Positions 1-7,213 are shown, counted from the stretch's first letter. The stretch: 11,898 nt of DNA from Pseudomonadota bacterium (GCA_021808875.1 JAKBAU010000086.1:1-11898), one strand, 5' to 3'. Numbers and translations are program-made. Notes: a model not told the origin generated them from the letters alone.

Positions 1-278
1 TCCCCTTTTTTCTCGCAAACGTTTGATACGCCGTCCAATTGCTATTCGACTGTCCTGCATTCGCATAGTCCTTGAACTGAATCAGCAGCAAAACTCCCGA
101 AAACTCCAATAACCGCTTGATTCAGCGCTTTGATTCCATGAAATAAATGCTAGACGCCCTCTTGAAGAGACACAACCACCATTACGTAGGACTTTCGGCT
201 ACTTGCCCGCGTCAAGTGCTGAGTTGAAGATTGCATAAGCAGCTGCCGCAGGCTTTGATGTCTGGCAAGGTAGACGCG
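1..278. other. Non-coding or unassigned left edge
   Basis: This stretch is clearly less GC-rich than the genes that follow and shows no reading frame with recognisable protein similarity on either strand. An open frame on the - strand (150-593) runs into the desaturase gene and looks like an antisense shadow. It presumably carries the promoter of the downstream desaturase gene, but I see no convincing -35/-10 pair. In-frame TTG (231) and ATG (258) codons precede the start chosen for that gene. Confidence 0.5.
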
Positions 279-1196
279 ATGCACATCGATCCGAAGGCGC
301 TGTTTAATCCAGTCACGCTCGCAACCCCGGCCTTTATTGGGCTGGTATTGCTTGAGCTGGTCTACGCGCGGCTGACCGGGCGGGCGCGCTATGAGGCCCG
401 CGACACCCTCACCAGCCTCCTGATGGGGTTGGGCAGCGTGATTGTGGGGGCGGCTTTTGCCTTCATGTTTGTGGATCTGGCGCGCCTTGTGCGTCCCCTG
501 CGCGTGACAGAGCTGCCGTTCACGCTGTGGGTGATCATCGCCTGCTTCGTCGCCGATGACTTCGCCTACTACTGGTGGCACAGGGCCAGTCACCGGATGC
601 GCTGGCTATGGGCTAATCATGTGGGCCATCATTCCAGTCAGCACTACAACCTCTCCACCGCCCTGCGCCAACCCTGGACCGGAGCACTGACGCCCGGCCT
701 TGTGTTCAAGCTGCCCCTGCTGCTCCTCGGCTTTCCCCTTTCCATGCTCGTATTCGTGGGCGGGGTTAATCTCGTCTACCAGTTCTGGATCCACACCGAA
801 GCCGTTGGTAAACTTCCCAGGCCCTTCGAATTTGTTTTCAACACGCCCTCTCACCACCGGGTCCATCATGCGGTCAACCCGCACTATCTGGACGCCAATT
901 ACGCTGGGGTGTTCATCCTCTGGGACCGGCTTTTCGGCAGCTTCGTGGCCGAAGGGGAAACACCGCGGTATGGCATCGTGAAAAACCTCTGCAGCTTCAA
1001 TCCCTTGGTAGTTGCCAGCCATGAGTGGCTGGCGATCGTCGCTGACCTGCGCCGGGCGCGTTCGCTCAAGGAGGCGCTGGGTTTCTTCCTGGGCCCGCCC
1101 GGCTGGTCCGCCGATGGCAGCCGTGAAACGTCGGACGCCATCAAGGCCCGCTGGCGTGCCCAGCTCTCCCATGCTGCCTCTGCCCCGGCTGAATAG
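279..1196 (+). CDS. Sterol desaturase / fatty acid hydroxylase family membrane protein
   Basis: Predicted integral membrane di-iron oxygenase of the sterol desaturase/fatty acid hydroxylase superfamily. Members hydroxylate or desaturate lipids, sterols or carotenoids at the cytoplasmic membrane; the substrate here is unknown. With the ATG at 279 the protein has 305 residues. The histidine clusters that bind the two irons are all present: HRASH (about residues 101-105), HVGHH (114-118) and HHRVHH (192-197), plus further His residues near 172 and 202. Hydrophobic segments lie near residues 17-30, 46-66, 82-97 and 140-168. I chose the ATG at 279 because AAGG lies 8 bases upstream and the N-terminus then begins shortly before the first membrane segment; ATG 258 and TTG 231 are in-frame alternatives. 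It lies 94 bp before fabI in the same direction, so a lipid role is plausible but is only inferred. Confidence 0.88.
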   Translation: MHIDPKALFNPVTLATPAFIGLVLLELVYARLTGRARYEARDTLTSLLMGLGSVIVGAAFAFMFVDLARLVRPLRVTELPFTLWVIIACFVADDFAYYWWHRASHRMRWLWANHVGHHSSQHYNLSTALRQPWTGALTPGLVFKLPLLLLGFPLSMLVFVGGVNLVYQFWIHTEAVGKLPRPFEFVFNTPSHHRVHHAVNPHYLDANYAGVFILWDRLFGSFVAEGETPRYGIVKNLCSFNPLVVASHEWLAIVADLRRARSLKEALGFFLGPPGWSADGSRETSDAIKARWRAQLSHAASAPAE

Positions 1197-1277
1197 ACCC
1201 ACTTCGGCTTAGGCCTCTTTATTTGCTTGGTTCCTTGGCCTATTCCCGGCGCGGCTTTAACCTTGCTGCACAGATAC

Positions 1278-1283
1278 GAGGAG
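1278..1283 (+). promoter_or_regulatory. Strong ribosome binding site of fabI
   Basis: GAGGAG ends 7 bases before the ATG at 1291, a good Shine-Dalgarno match that fixes the fabI start. The preceding 1197-1277 contains no gene; I see no clear promoter there. Confidence 0.75.
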
Positions 1284-1290
1284 ATTTCGC

Positions 1291-2112
1291 ATGTCCACTG
1301 CCGGGCTGATGAAGGGCAAACGCGGCCTTGTCATGGGCGTGGCCAATGAGCGCTCGATCGCCTGGGGGATTGCCCAGTCGCTCAGCGCCGCCGGCGCTGA
1401 GCTTGCCTTCACCTATCAGGGCGAGGCGTTCAAGAAGCGCGTTGCCCCGCTCGTGGCGCCCCTCGCCCCCGCTGTGCTGATGGATTGTGACGTCTCCAGT
1501 CCTGCGTCGCTCGATGCCTGCTTTGCGACGTTGCGCGAAACCTGGCCCACCATCGACTTCGTGGTCCATGCCATTGCCTTTTCCGATCGCGAGCAGCTCA
1601 AGGGCCGCTATGTCGACACCTCCATCGACAACTTTCTTATGACCATGGAGATTTCCTGCTACTCCTTCACCGCCATCGCCCGCCATGCCGAAAAAATGAT
1701 GCCGAAAGGCGGGGCAATGCTGACGCTGAGCTATTACGGCGCCGAAAAGGTCATGCCGCATTACAACGTCATGGGTGTGGCAAAAGCCGCGCTCGAGGCC
1801 AGTGTCCGCTATCTGGCCGAAGACCTTGGCAAGCAGAACATCACGGTCAATGCCATTTCCGCGGGCCCGATCAAAACCCTCGCGGCATCCGGCATTGGTG
1901 ATTTCCGCTACATCCTGAAGTGGAGCGAATATAACTCGCCACTGCGCCGCACCGTCAGCACGCAGGAAGTCGGCGATGCCGCGCTGTTTCTGCTTTCTGA
2001 CCTGGGCCGCGCTGTCACCGGAGAAACACTGCATGTCGATGCTGGCTATCACGTCGTTGGCATGAAGGCCGAAGATGCCCCCGATATCGCCGTGGGCATG
2101 AAGGCTGAATAG
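1291..2112 (+). CDS. fabI: Enoyl-[acyl-carrier-protein] reductase (NADH), FabI
   Basis: Catalyses the last reduction of each fatty acid elongation cycle, trans-2-enoyl-ACP to acyl-ACP, in the cytoplasmic type II FAS pathway; it is the target of triclosan and isoniazid-type inhibitors. The 273-residue protein has the FabI short-chain dehydrogenase fold. The N-terminal nucleotide-binding segment [13 protein letters not shown] is at 16-28, the CDV at 66-68 follows strand 3, and the catalytic Tyr148, Tyr158 and Lys165 keep the E. coli spacing (Tyr146, Tyr156, Lys163). The [16 protein letters not shown] block is at 187-202. Residue Ala95 stands where E. coli has Gly93, a position known to affect triclosan binding. 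The C-terminus carries VGMKAE twice (256-261 and 268-273), which looks like a small tail duplication. It lies 40 bp upstream of aroC and is probably cotranscribed with it. Confidence 0.97.
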   Translation: MSTAGLMKGKRGLVMGVANERSIAWGIAQSLSAAGAELAFTYQGEAFKKRVAPLVAPLAPAVLMDCDVSSPASLDACFATLRETWPTIDFVVHAIAFSDREQLKGRYVDTSIDNFLMTMEISCYSFTAIARHAEKMMPKGGAMLTLSYYGAEKVMPHYNVMGVAKAALEASVRYLAEDLGKQNITVNAISAGPIKTLAASGIGDFRYILKWSEYNSPLRRTVSTQEVGDAALFLLSDLGRAVTGETLHVDAGYHVVGMKAEDAPDIAVGMKAE

Positions 2113-2152
2113 GTTCACGAAGGGGCTCGCAACAGCGTTCGGGAATCAACTC

Positions 2153-3250
2153 ATGTCGCACAATACCATCGGCCATCTGTTTCGGGTTACCACCTTTGGC
2201 GAAAGTCATGGACCGGCCCTTGGCTGCATCGTGGATGGCTGTCCCCCGGGAATTGTCCTCAGCGAAAGCGACATACAGGCCGATCTGGATCGGCGCCGGC
2301 CTGGCACATCGCGTTTTGTTACCCAGCGCCGGGAACCGGACCAGGTCCGTATTCTGTCGGGCGTATTTGGCGATGAGCGCATGACCGAGGCGCGTACGAC
2401 CGGAACGCCCATCGCACTGCTGATCGAAAATCTGGATCAGAAATCCAAAGATTATTCAGATATCCGGGAAAAATTTCGTCCCGGCCACGCGGACTTCACC
2501 TATTGGTCCAAATATGGCCTGCGCGACTATCGTGGTGGCGGACGGGCAAGTGCGCGTGAAACCGCAGCCAGGGTTGCTGCCGGTGCCGTGGCGAGAAAGG
2601 TGCTGAACCATCTCTACGGTCGGGTAGACGTGCGTGCAGCGCTGATCCAGATGGGTACAAAATCGATCGCGCGCGCAGGATGGGATTGGGCCGAAACCGC
2701 CAGAAATCCGTTCTTCTGCCCCGATCCGGCGACGGTTCCTATCTGGAGCGCCTATCTTGATGGCGTGCGCAAATCCGGTTCCTCCTGCGGCGGCATCATC
2801 GAGGTGGTTGCTGAGGGCATCCCAGCCGGACTTGGAGCGCCCGTATATGCCAAGCTCGACGCCGAAATCGCCGCCGCACTGATGGGCATAAATGCTGTCA
2901 AAGGCGTGGAAATCGGTGCGGGCTTTGCTGCCGCAGCCTCAAGTGGCGAAGACAACGCCGACGAACTGCGTCAGGGCGCGCAAGGTCCACACTTTCTCTC
3001 CAATCATGCCGGAGGCATTCTGGGCGGCATTTCGACTGGTCAGCCCATCGTTGCGCGCCTTGCGGTCAAGCCAACGTCCTCGATACTGACGTCGCGCCGT
3101 ACCATCGACGTCAACGGTGCGGACACCGAGATTGCCACCAAAGGCCGTCACGATCCTTGCGTTGCCATTCGCGCTGTCCCGGTTGCTGAAGCCATGCTCG
3201 CCATCGTGCTCGCCGATCAGGCGTTGCGACACCGCGGACAATGCGGCTAG
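2153..3250 (+). CDS. aroC: Chorismate synthase
   Basis: Converts 5-enolpyruvylshikimate-3-phosphate to chorismate, the last step of the shikimate pathway, using reduced FMN; cytoplasmic homotetramer. The 365-residue length is normal for the family. The three family signatures are visible: [14 protein letters not shown] at 16-29, [20 protein letters not shown] at 122-141 and [17 protein letters not shown] at 332-348. The active-site histidines His18 and His112, Arg49 and Asp334 are all in place, as is the FMN-contacting [15 protein letters not shown] at 283-297. The start fits the family N-terminus ([20 protein letters not shown]); the ribosome binding site is weak (GGGAA about 8-10 bases upstream). 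Its closeness to fabI suggests one transcript. Confidence 0.98.
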   Translation: MSHNTIGHLFRVTTFGESHGPALGCIVDGCPPGIVLSESDIQADLDRRRPGTSRFVTQRREPDQVRILSGVFGDERMTEARTTGTPIALLIENLDQKSKDYSDIREKFRPGHADFTYWSKYGLRDYRGGGRASARETAARVAAGAVARKVLNHLYGRVDVRAALIQMGTKSIARAGWDWAETARNPFFCPDPATVPIWSAYLDGVRKSGSSCGGIIEVVAEGIPAGLGAPVYAKLDAEIAAALMGINAVKGVEIGAGFAAAASSGEDNADELRQGAQGPHFLSNHAGGILGGISTGQPIVARLAVKPTSSILTSRRTIDVNGADTEIATKGRHDPCVAIRAVPVAEAMLAIVLADQALRHRGQCG

Positions 3251-3344
3251 CGTCACAGCTGTCCTTGTTCCGAAGCTCCGCATCCATATTTCATCATGAT
3301 TCAGAATATTATGGCTGGCGGGAGTATCGTTTGAGACGACCTGG

Positions 3345-3690
3345 CGTTTGGGCAAATCCGCTGCGGCATGTGACGACGCGGCTGCACCCTTTGTTTGGTC
3401 AGGAACGGGTTGCGGCACCGGCAGGACAGCTTCCGGAGGGGCTCTTGAGCACTGTAGCGGCAATAACGTCGCCCAAACCACCCGTAACGTCACATGGCCG
3501 CTATGGCTTCTCACCAAGCCGAAGCGCGCCGCGCACGTCTAACGGACGGCACAACAGTGGTGCGAGGCAGCAGCGCAGTGTTCACGGCCGGCGGGCAGGT
3601 GACCTGGCCTTTATGACGGGACCTGCGCGCACATTATTCACTCAGGCGGTTCCACCAGTCCGCTCGCTGGCGGAGGATTAAAATGGCGAG
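3345..3690 (+). pseudogene. Possible decayed MliC-type lysozyme-inhibitor lipoprotein
   Basis: No intact gene fits the 440 bases after aroC. Translating both relevant + frames gives pieces in the order expected for an MliC-like lipoprotein. A lipobox-like LGKSAAACDDAAAP is encoded from 3348, with its Cys at 3369. TDGTTVV, with GSSAVFTAGGQVTWPL after it, is encoded at about 3542-3613. After a one-base frame change near 3611-3614 comes YDGTCAHII (3612 onward) and, 16 residues after the YDG, GGGLKW (3669-3686). MliC family domains typically show a C-x-DG start, a central DG and a late GGGLxWWTKG-like segment with similar spacing. The cysteine, the WTKG end and a continuous frame are missing. The identification comes from memory of the family only; the region may simply be non-coding. 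The end overlaps no essential part of the convergent NIPSNAP gene. Confidence 0.3.
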
Positions 3691-3692
3691 CA

Positions 3693-4016
3693 TCACTTGG
3701 TGCCTTTACGGAGCGGAGAAACCAGCTTCAGGAAAGTCCTGTCCTCGCGCAGCAGAAACTTCTCCTTCTGCGCGAACGCGTAATTTTCCTGTCCAAGTGG
3801 ATCGGCTGCCAGCCGGGCGCGGTATGCCTCGTATTCGGCCAAACTTGCGATATTGTATATGCCATAGGCTAATGTGCTTGACCCTTCATGCGGGGCGAAA
3901 TAGCCAATCAGCTCAGCGCCGCACCGCGGTATCGCCTGTCCCCAATTTTGCGCATATTGGATGAACGCGTCTTTCCTCGTCGGATCGATCTCGTAGCGGA
4001 TCACACAGGTCAGCAT
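3693..4016 (-). CDS. NIPSNAP family protein
   Basis: Small (107-residue) protein of the NIPSNAP family, a dimeric alpha/beta-barrel (ferredoxin-like) fold whose bacterial members have no settled biochemical role. The visible hallmarks are the first strand [12 protein letters not shown], then a helix, [45 protein letters not shown] central blocks (about residues 34-75, with the conserved G-Y/F-F and the LAEYEAYR helix) and the closing [13 protein letters not shown]. The ATG at 4016 is chosen because AAGAGGAG (4029-4022) ends 5 bases upstream; the GTG at 4022 lies inside that site. It is divergent from the winged-helix regulator at 4088, with which it probably forms a regulator/target pair (inference). 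Confidence 0.87.
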   Translation of the reverse strand: MLTCVIRYEIDPTRKDAFIQYAQNWGQAIPRCGAELIGYFAPHEGSSTLAYGIYNIASLAEYEAYRARLAADPLGQENYAFAQKEKFLLREDRTFLKLVSPLRKGTK

Positions 4017-4021
4017 GGCCA

Positions 4022-4029
4022 CTCCTCTT
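4022..4029 (-). promoter_or_regulatory. Ribosome binding site of the NIPSNAP gene
   Basis: On the - strand this reads AAGAGGAG, 5 bases before ATG 4016. It excludes the in-frame GTG at 4022 as the start, since the GTG overlaps the last base of the site. Confidence 0.7.
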
Positions 4030-4049
4030 CTCGGCGAGTGAGAATTACC

Positions 4050-4069
4050 CCATTGCCCGACGCAAATGG
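4050..4069. promoter_or_regulatory. Inverted repeat CCATT-N10-AATGG, candidate operator
   Basis: Perfect 5-base arms separated by 10 bases in the middle of the 71-base region between the NIPSNAP gene and the divergent regulator. The size (20 bases) suits a dimeric winged-helix protein. It directly abuts a second inverted repeat at 4070-4085. Short palindromes arise by chance, so this is a candidate only. Confidence 0.35.
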
Positions 4070-4085
4070 TTCGACTAGCATCGAA
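4070..4085. promoter_or_regulatory. Inverted repeat TTCGA-N6-TCGAA, candidate operator
   Basis: Perfect 5-base arms with a 6-base spacer, ending 2 bases before the regulator's ATG at 4088. A dimeric repressor bound here would cover the regulator's own start region and lie upstream of the NIPSNAP gene, which would fit autoregulation plus control of the divergent gene. The regulator has no good Shine-Dalgarno sequence; GAAG within this repeat is too close to the ATG. Confidence 0.4.
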
Positions 4086-4087
4086 GT

Positions 4088-4771
4088 ATGAAAGAGGGAC
4101 CTCACATTGCTCTCATTGCCAGTCTGATTGGCGATCCGGCACGGGCAAACATGCTGACAGCTCTGATAGGAAACAGAGCACTGACAGCCAGTGAACTGGC
4201 GCACGAAGCAGGCGTGACGCTTCAAACAGCAAGTTTCCACCTTGGAAAACTCGAGCAGGGATCTCTGATATGTCCGCGTAAACAAGGGCGGCACAAATAT
4301 TTCGCTTTGGCAGGGGACGAAGTCGCGCATGCTCTGGAGGCGCTCATGGGGATCGCAGCGAACGCCGGGCACCTGCGCATCCGGCCCGGTCCGAAGGACG
4401 TGGCGCTGCGACAGGCCCGCGTCTGTTATAATCACCTCGCGGGTGAAATGGCGACGCGCCTTTTTGACAGCATGATCTCGAGGCGCTTCCTGAGCGTAGA
4501 AGGCGAGGATGTTTTCCTCACGACTGCCGGTGCCCGCTTTGTACGCAATTTTGGGATCGAGCTCGACGCCCTGCCCGCTAAACGCCCTCCATTGTGCCGT
4601 CAATGTCTCGATTGGAGCGAACGGCGCTTTCATCTGGGCGGAAGTCTCGGGCGGGCGATACTTGCGCACATTGTAGAGCTGGGTTGGGCAAAACGTGAGC
4701 AAAATACCCGTGCTCTTGTCTTCAGTCGACGCGGACAAGCACTTTGGGTGGAGCTCACTGCCGAACGCTGA
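4088..4771 (+). CDS. Winged helix-turn-helix (ArsR-like) transcriptional regulator
   Basis: 227-residue DNA-binding regulator. Residues 6-95 form an ArsR-type winged helix: [20 protein letters not shown], then the helix-turn-helix [20 protein letters not shown] (about 36-55) and a wing with [10 protein letters not shown] (65-74). The C-terminal half (about 98-227) is a separate domain with [10 protein letters not shown] (111-120), and a conserved-looking [11 protein letters not shown] (170-180) followed by His182. Cys170 and Cys173 could bind a metal or sense thiol/redox state, but this is inference. The MKEGP start is usual for this regulator subfamily, so 4088 is kept although the ribosome binding site is poor. 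It is divergent from the NIPSNAP gene, the obvious first target to test; the inverted repeats between them are candidate binding sites. Confidence 0.87.
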   Translation: MKEGPHIALIASLIGDPARANMLTALIGNRALTASELAHEAGVTLQTASFHLGKLEQGSLICPRKQGRHKYFALAGDEVAHALEALMGIAANAGHLRIRPGPKDVALRQARVCYNHLAGEMATRLFDSMISRRFLSVEGEDVFLTTAGARFVRNFGIELDALPAKRPPLCRQCLDWSERRFHLGGSLGRAILAHIVELGWAKREQNTRALVFSRRGQALWVELTAER

Positions 4772-4790
4772 GAACGTATCGGCGCGGCTT

Positions 4791-4818
4791 AACCGGGGAC
4801 AACGTCAATCGCCCGGTT
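4791..4818. repeat. Inverted repeat AACCGGG / CCCGGTT after the regulator
   Basis: Perfect 7-base arms (4791-4797 and 4812-4818) with a 14-base spacer, 19 bases after the regulator's stop. It could form a weak transcript-ending hairpin for the regulator, but no run of T follows. The rest of 4772-4953 holds no gene I can support. Confidence 0.3.
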
Positions 4819-4953
4819 CCGCAGGTCATTTCCGCCCACGTGCGGCTCGCCAATCATGGTGGCATCAAAACAAGCTCGATATTGTATTTGACAGCGATAA
4901 CCCTAACAAGCTGCATCGCCGACGCTGACGACGCCACCACCACACCTGCAACG

Positions 4954-6015
4954 CTAGGCATTCTGCGCGCAAGGGACTTTCTCAAAGCTGAGAATCTTGG
5001 TCAGATAGGCGATGTCGACATGCATCGGCAAAAGACCTTCCTGCGCAAGCAGACTCTTGAGGTCGCTGCGCGCATAGCTCGCATAATAGGGCTCGTGAAA
5101 CAGGCCCGGAAACAGCTCCAGCAGGCCATCGAAGCCTGGAGCGTCGCCATACTGAATGGAATCGGCGAGAACAAAGAGACCGCCTGGCTTGAGCACGCGT
5201 GCAATCTCCCGGGCGGCCTGGGCGCGGATGGCCGGGGGCAATTCGTGAAACAGATAAACACTGCAGACGATGTCGACGCTCGCATCCTCAAGGGCGATGG
5301 CCTCCGCAGGTCCAACCAGAAACTGCGTCTGCTGGCCGCGTCGGACAGCGCGTCGCTGGGCTCGGGCAAGATAGGGTTCGGAAAGATCAAGCGCGATGGT
5401 CGCGAGCGACGGACACTGCTGCTGCACAAAGGACAGAAACGCACCGGTGCCGGCTCCCACATCGAGGAGAGTTAGAGGCTCTGAACCGCGCCGCTTCAGG
5501 TAGCGGGCGATCGGTACGAAGGCGCGTCTGCGCATGGCGCCTGCGGTTCCGGCGAACAGCGTCTCCACCTGAAACTCATAGAGGCCGGCTGAACGCTCAC
5601 TCAGATATCCGTCGGTCTGGAAGTGGAAATTGCGCTGATAATAGTTGGGGAGCTTCGCCTGCTTGGGATCGACCTCGCGGTGCCGGTTGTGCCTCTGGCG
5701 CCTTACCACCTTGGGTACATCCCTGAGATAGCTAACGCTTTTGCGCGCAAGACCGAGCTCCGCCCGCCAGTCCAGCTGTGGCAGATAAAGTCCCTCTTCA
5801 ACATTGCGCCAGTCCTGCGCAAACAGCCCGCCGATCGCGGCAAGAAGTTCGGCGCGAGATGGCAGCGGATGGGTCCGTCGCGTGCGCGGCTGCACAGTTT
5901 CGCCTGCCAACAGCCGCGCCAGAAGATAGTGGGTGCCGTAAAACGCAACACGTGCCGACTGCAGACCGGCAAAGGCAAGGCGTGCACGCCGACCGGGTTT
6001 GACCATGCTGTTCAT
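4954..6015 (-). CDS. Class I SAM-dependent methyltransferase, substrate unknown
   Basis: 353-residue protein with a Rossmann-type methyltransferase domain in its C-terminal half (about 160-345). SAM-binding motif I is LLDVGAGTGAF (183-193), the acidic residue ending strand 2 is Asp210 in ALDLSEPYL, the strand 4 region is DIVCSVYLFHELP (248-260), and LKPGGLFVLADS (275-286) is the post-strand-4 loop and strand 5 as in UbiE-like enzymes. The N-terminal ~155 residues are not a methyltransferase fold I recognise; they are rich in Arg/Tyr and contain NYYQRNFHFQTDGYLSERSA (124-143), which looks like a conserved subfamily signature that may shape the substrate site. The gene starts 51 bp after the RNA methyltransferase gene on the same strand, so the two are probably cotranscribed. 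The ribosome binding site is weak (GGGGG well upstream). Small-molecule, lipid or quinone substrates are all possible. Confidence 0.85.
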   Translation of the reverse strand: MNSMVKPGRRARLAFAGLQSARVAFYGTHYLLARLLAGETVQPRTRRTHPLPSRAELLAAIGGLFAQDWRNVEEGLYLPQLDWRAELGLARKSVSYLRDVPKVVRRQRHNRHREVDPKQAKLPNYYQRNFHFQTDGYLSERSAGLYEFQVETLFAGTAGAMRRRAFVPIARYLKRRGSEPLTLLDVGAGTGAFLSFVQQQCPSLATIALDLSEPYLARAQRRAVRRGQQTQFLVGPAEAIALEDASVDIVCSVYLFHELPPAIRAQAAREIARVLKPGGLFVLADSIQYGDAPGFDGLLELFPGLFHEPYYASYARSDLKSLLAQEGLLPMHVDIAYLTKILSFEKVPCAQNA

Positions 6016-6066
6016 GACCGGACAATGCCCCCGCTCGCCTTGGCGGTCCAGCCGATCCTGTGCACG

Positions 6067-7137
6067 CTAAGGCCGCGTAAACACCGTCACGGTCTCGATG
6101 TGATCCGACCACAGGAATTGGTCCACTGGCTGGACCAGGCCGATGGCGAAGCCTGAGGCCACAAGCCGGCGGGCATCACGGGCAAAGCTCGCCGGATTGC
6201 ACGAGACATAGACCACCCGCTTCAGCTTCGAGGCAGCCAGGCTTTCAATCTGGGCCAGTGCCCCGGAACGCGGTGGGTCAAGGACGACGCCATCAAAGCG
6301 GTTCAGCTCCATGGCTGCGAGTGGCAGCTTGGCGAGGTTGCGTACCTCGCAGGTAACGGGCTTGAGGCCCTGGCCATGGCGGACACCATCGGCCAGGGCC
6401 TCAAGGGCCGCCCGATCGGAGTCGACGGCATGCACCGAGGCTCGTTCTGCGGCTACATAGGTGAATGTGCCGCAGCCGGAGAAGAGATCGGCGATACGCC
6501 TTGCCTTGCCAAGTCCGTCACTGACGAGGTGCTGCAGCCTTTCTTCTCCGGCCCGCGTGGGCTGCAGAAAGACCTCTGGTGGCGGCTCAATCCAGACCCT
6601 CGCAATCGCCAGGCGCGGCGTGCTCATCAGCAGGGCAAGGCGTCCGTTGAGCGTAATGCGCACCACACCGAGCAGGGTGGCCCAGCGGGCGAACTCAGCG
6701 GTCACGGTCGGGCTGTGGGCCAGGGGCCCCCTGAGAGCAAGATCGATGCCGTTTGCACAGGCGGCAAGATAAAGCTCGATCTTGTCGCCATTGCGCAAGA
6801 CCCGTCCAAGCCGCTCCCGCAAGCCGGCAACGCAGTCAAAAAGACCTGGCTCCAGAATCTGGCACGCCCTCATGTCGACGAGCGTGTGGCTCGCGCGTCC
6901 GTGAAAGCCGATTGCAACCTTGTCAGCACGCTTTTCGGCTTTCAGGCTGGCCCGGCGGCGCGAAAAGGGCGCAATGGGCTCCACCTCGGCCACCTCGGCG
7001 TGGACGTCATGGTGCTTCAGGGCCGCGGTGACGAGATCGCGCTTGCGCGCGAGGTAGGTTTTGCCATCCAGGTCCTGCCACAGGCAGCCACCGCACACGC
7101 CAAAGTGCGGACAGAGCGAAGAGGGGGTCGGGTCCAT
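6067..7137 (-). CDS. RNA uracil-5-methyltransferase, TrmA/RlmD (RumA) family
   Basis: Methylates carbon 5 of a specific uridine in 23S rRNA (RlmC/RlmD type) or tRNA (TrmA type) using SAM. In the 356-residue protein, Cys9, Cys15, Cys18 and Cys92 match the C-x5-C-x2-C...C pattern that holds a 4Fe-4S cluster in RlmD-like enzymes. The catalytic core shows FLQPT (190-194), SAM motif DLFSGCGTFT (217-226), LDPPRSG (286-292), the nucleophile Cys313 in VSCNP, and the general base Glu348 in HIETVTVF. I chose ATG 7137 because AGGAAAGG lies just upstream and the protein then begins next to the first cluster cysteine; an open frame continues to 7224 but shows no domain. The N-terminal TRAM RNA-binding domain of E. 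coli RlmD is absent. The gene leads a probable operon with the methyltransferase at 4954-6015 and is divergent from the TPR-sulfotransferase genes. The exact target base cannot be read from the sequence. Confidence 0.93.
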   Translation of the reverse strand: MDPTPSSLCPHFGVCGGCLWQDLDGKTYLARKRDLVTAALKHHDVHAEVAEVEPIAPFSRRRASLKAEKRADKVAIGFHGRASHTLVDMRACQILEPGLFDCVAGLRERLGRVLRNGDKIELYLAACANGIDLALRGPLAHSPTVTAEFARWATLLGVVRITLNGRLALLMSTPRLAIARVWIEPPPEVFLQPTRAGEERLQHLVSDGLGKARRIADLFSGCGTFTYVAAERASVHAVDSDRAALEALADGVRHGQGLKPVTCEVRNLAKLPLAAMELNRFDGVVLDPPRSGALAQIESLAASKLKRVVYVSCNPASFARDARRLVASGFAIGLVQPVDQFLWSDHIETVTVFTRP

Positions 7138-7153
7138 GGCCTTTCCTAGCCTG

Positions 7154-7167
7154 CCTGACCCCTCAGG
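7154..7167. repeat. Small inverted repeat CCTGA-CCCC-TCAGG
   Basis: Perfect 5-base arms with a 4-base loop between the start of the RNA methyltransferase gene and the -35 box at 7185. It would lie in the 5' leader of the methyltransferase mRNA or act as a protein site; no further evidence. Confidence 0.25.
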
Positions 7168-7184
7168 GCCAAGATGGACTTGCG

Positions 7185-7213
7185 TTGACAAGGCCGCGGG
7201 CCATCTCCATTGA
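7185..7213 (+). promoter_or_regulatory. Predicted sigma-70-type promoter of the first TPR-sulfotransferase gene
   Basis: A perfect -35 TTGACA (7185-7190), a 17-base spacer and a -10-position CATTGA (7208-7213). The same boxes with the same spacing, followed by TCG and then CTACCGGAT (7228-7236), recur before the second paralog (9399-9427), which supports function. The TTG at 7210 lies inside the -10 box and so is unlikely to be the translation start. Confidence 0.6.

Noticed and set aside
1201..1260. AGGCC...GGCCT repeat and TTGCTT box as fabI promoter/operator
   Set aside because: Five-base arms around a 21-base loop and a poor -35 match without a -10 are within chance expectation.
1240..2118. 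Long open frame (292 codons) on the - strand
   Set aside because: It lies fully antisense to fabI, has no recognisable protein features and is explained by the codon bias of a GC-rich gene.
2939..3517. Open frame of 192 codons on the - strand
   Set aside because: It overlaps the 3' part of aroC antisense and shows no family signature; the part beyond aroC has no ribosome binding site or conserved motif that I can see.
3241..3681. Open frame of 146 codons on the + strand after aroC
   Set aside because: Starts inside aroC, has low-complexity Arg/Ser/Pro composition and no recognisable domain. The pieces with possible similarity (MliC-like) lie in the other two frames.
4888..4916. TTGACA followed 17 bases later by CTGCAT on the + strand
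   Set aside because: A perfect -35 but a poor -10, and no + strand gene follows; it would transcribe antisense to the methyltransferase. Too weak without transcript data.
4744..5475. Open frame of 243 codons on the + strand
   Set aside because: Mostly antisense to the SAM methyltransferase, whose motifs are clear on the other strand; the translated sequence has no recognisable domain.
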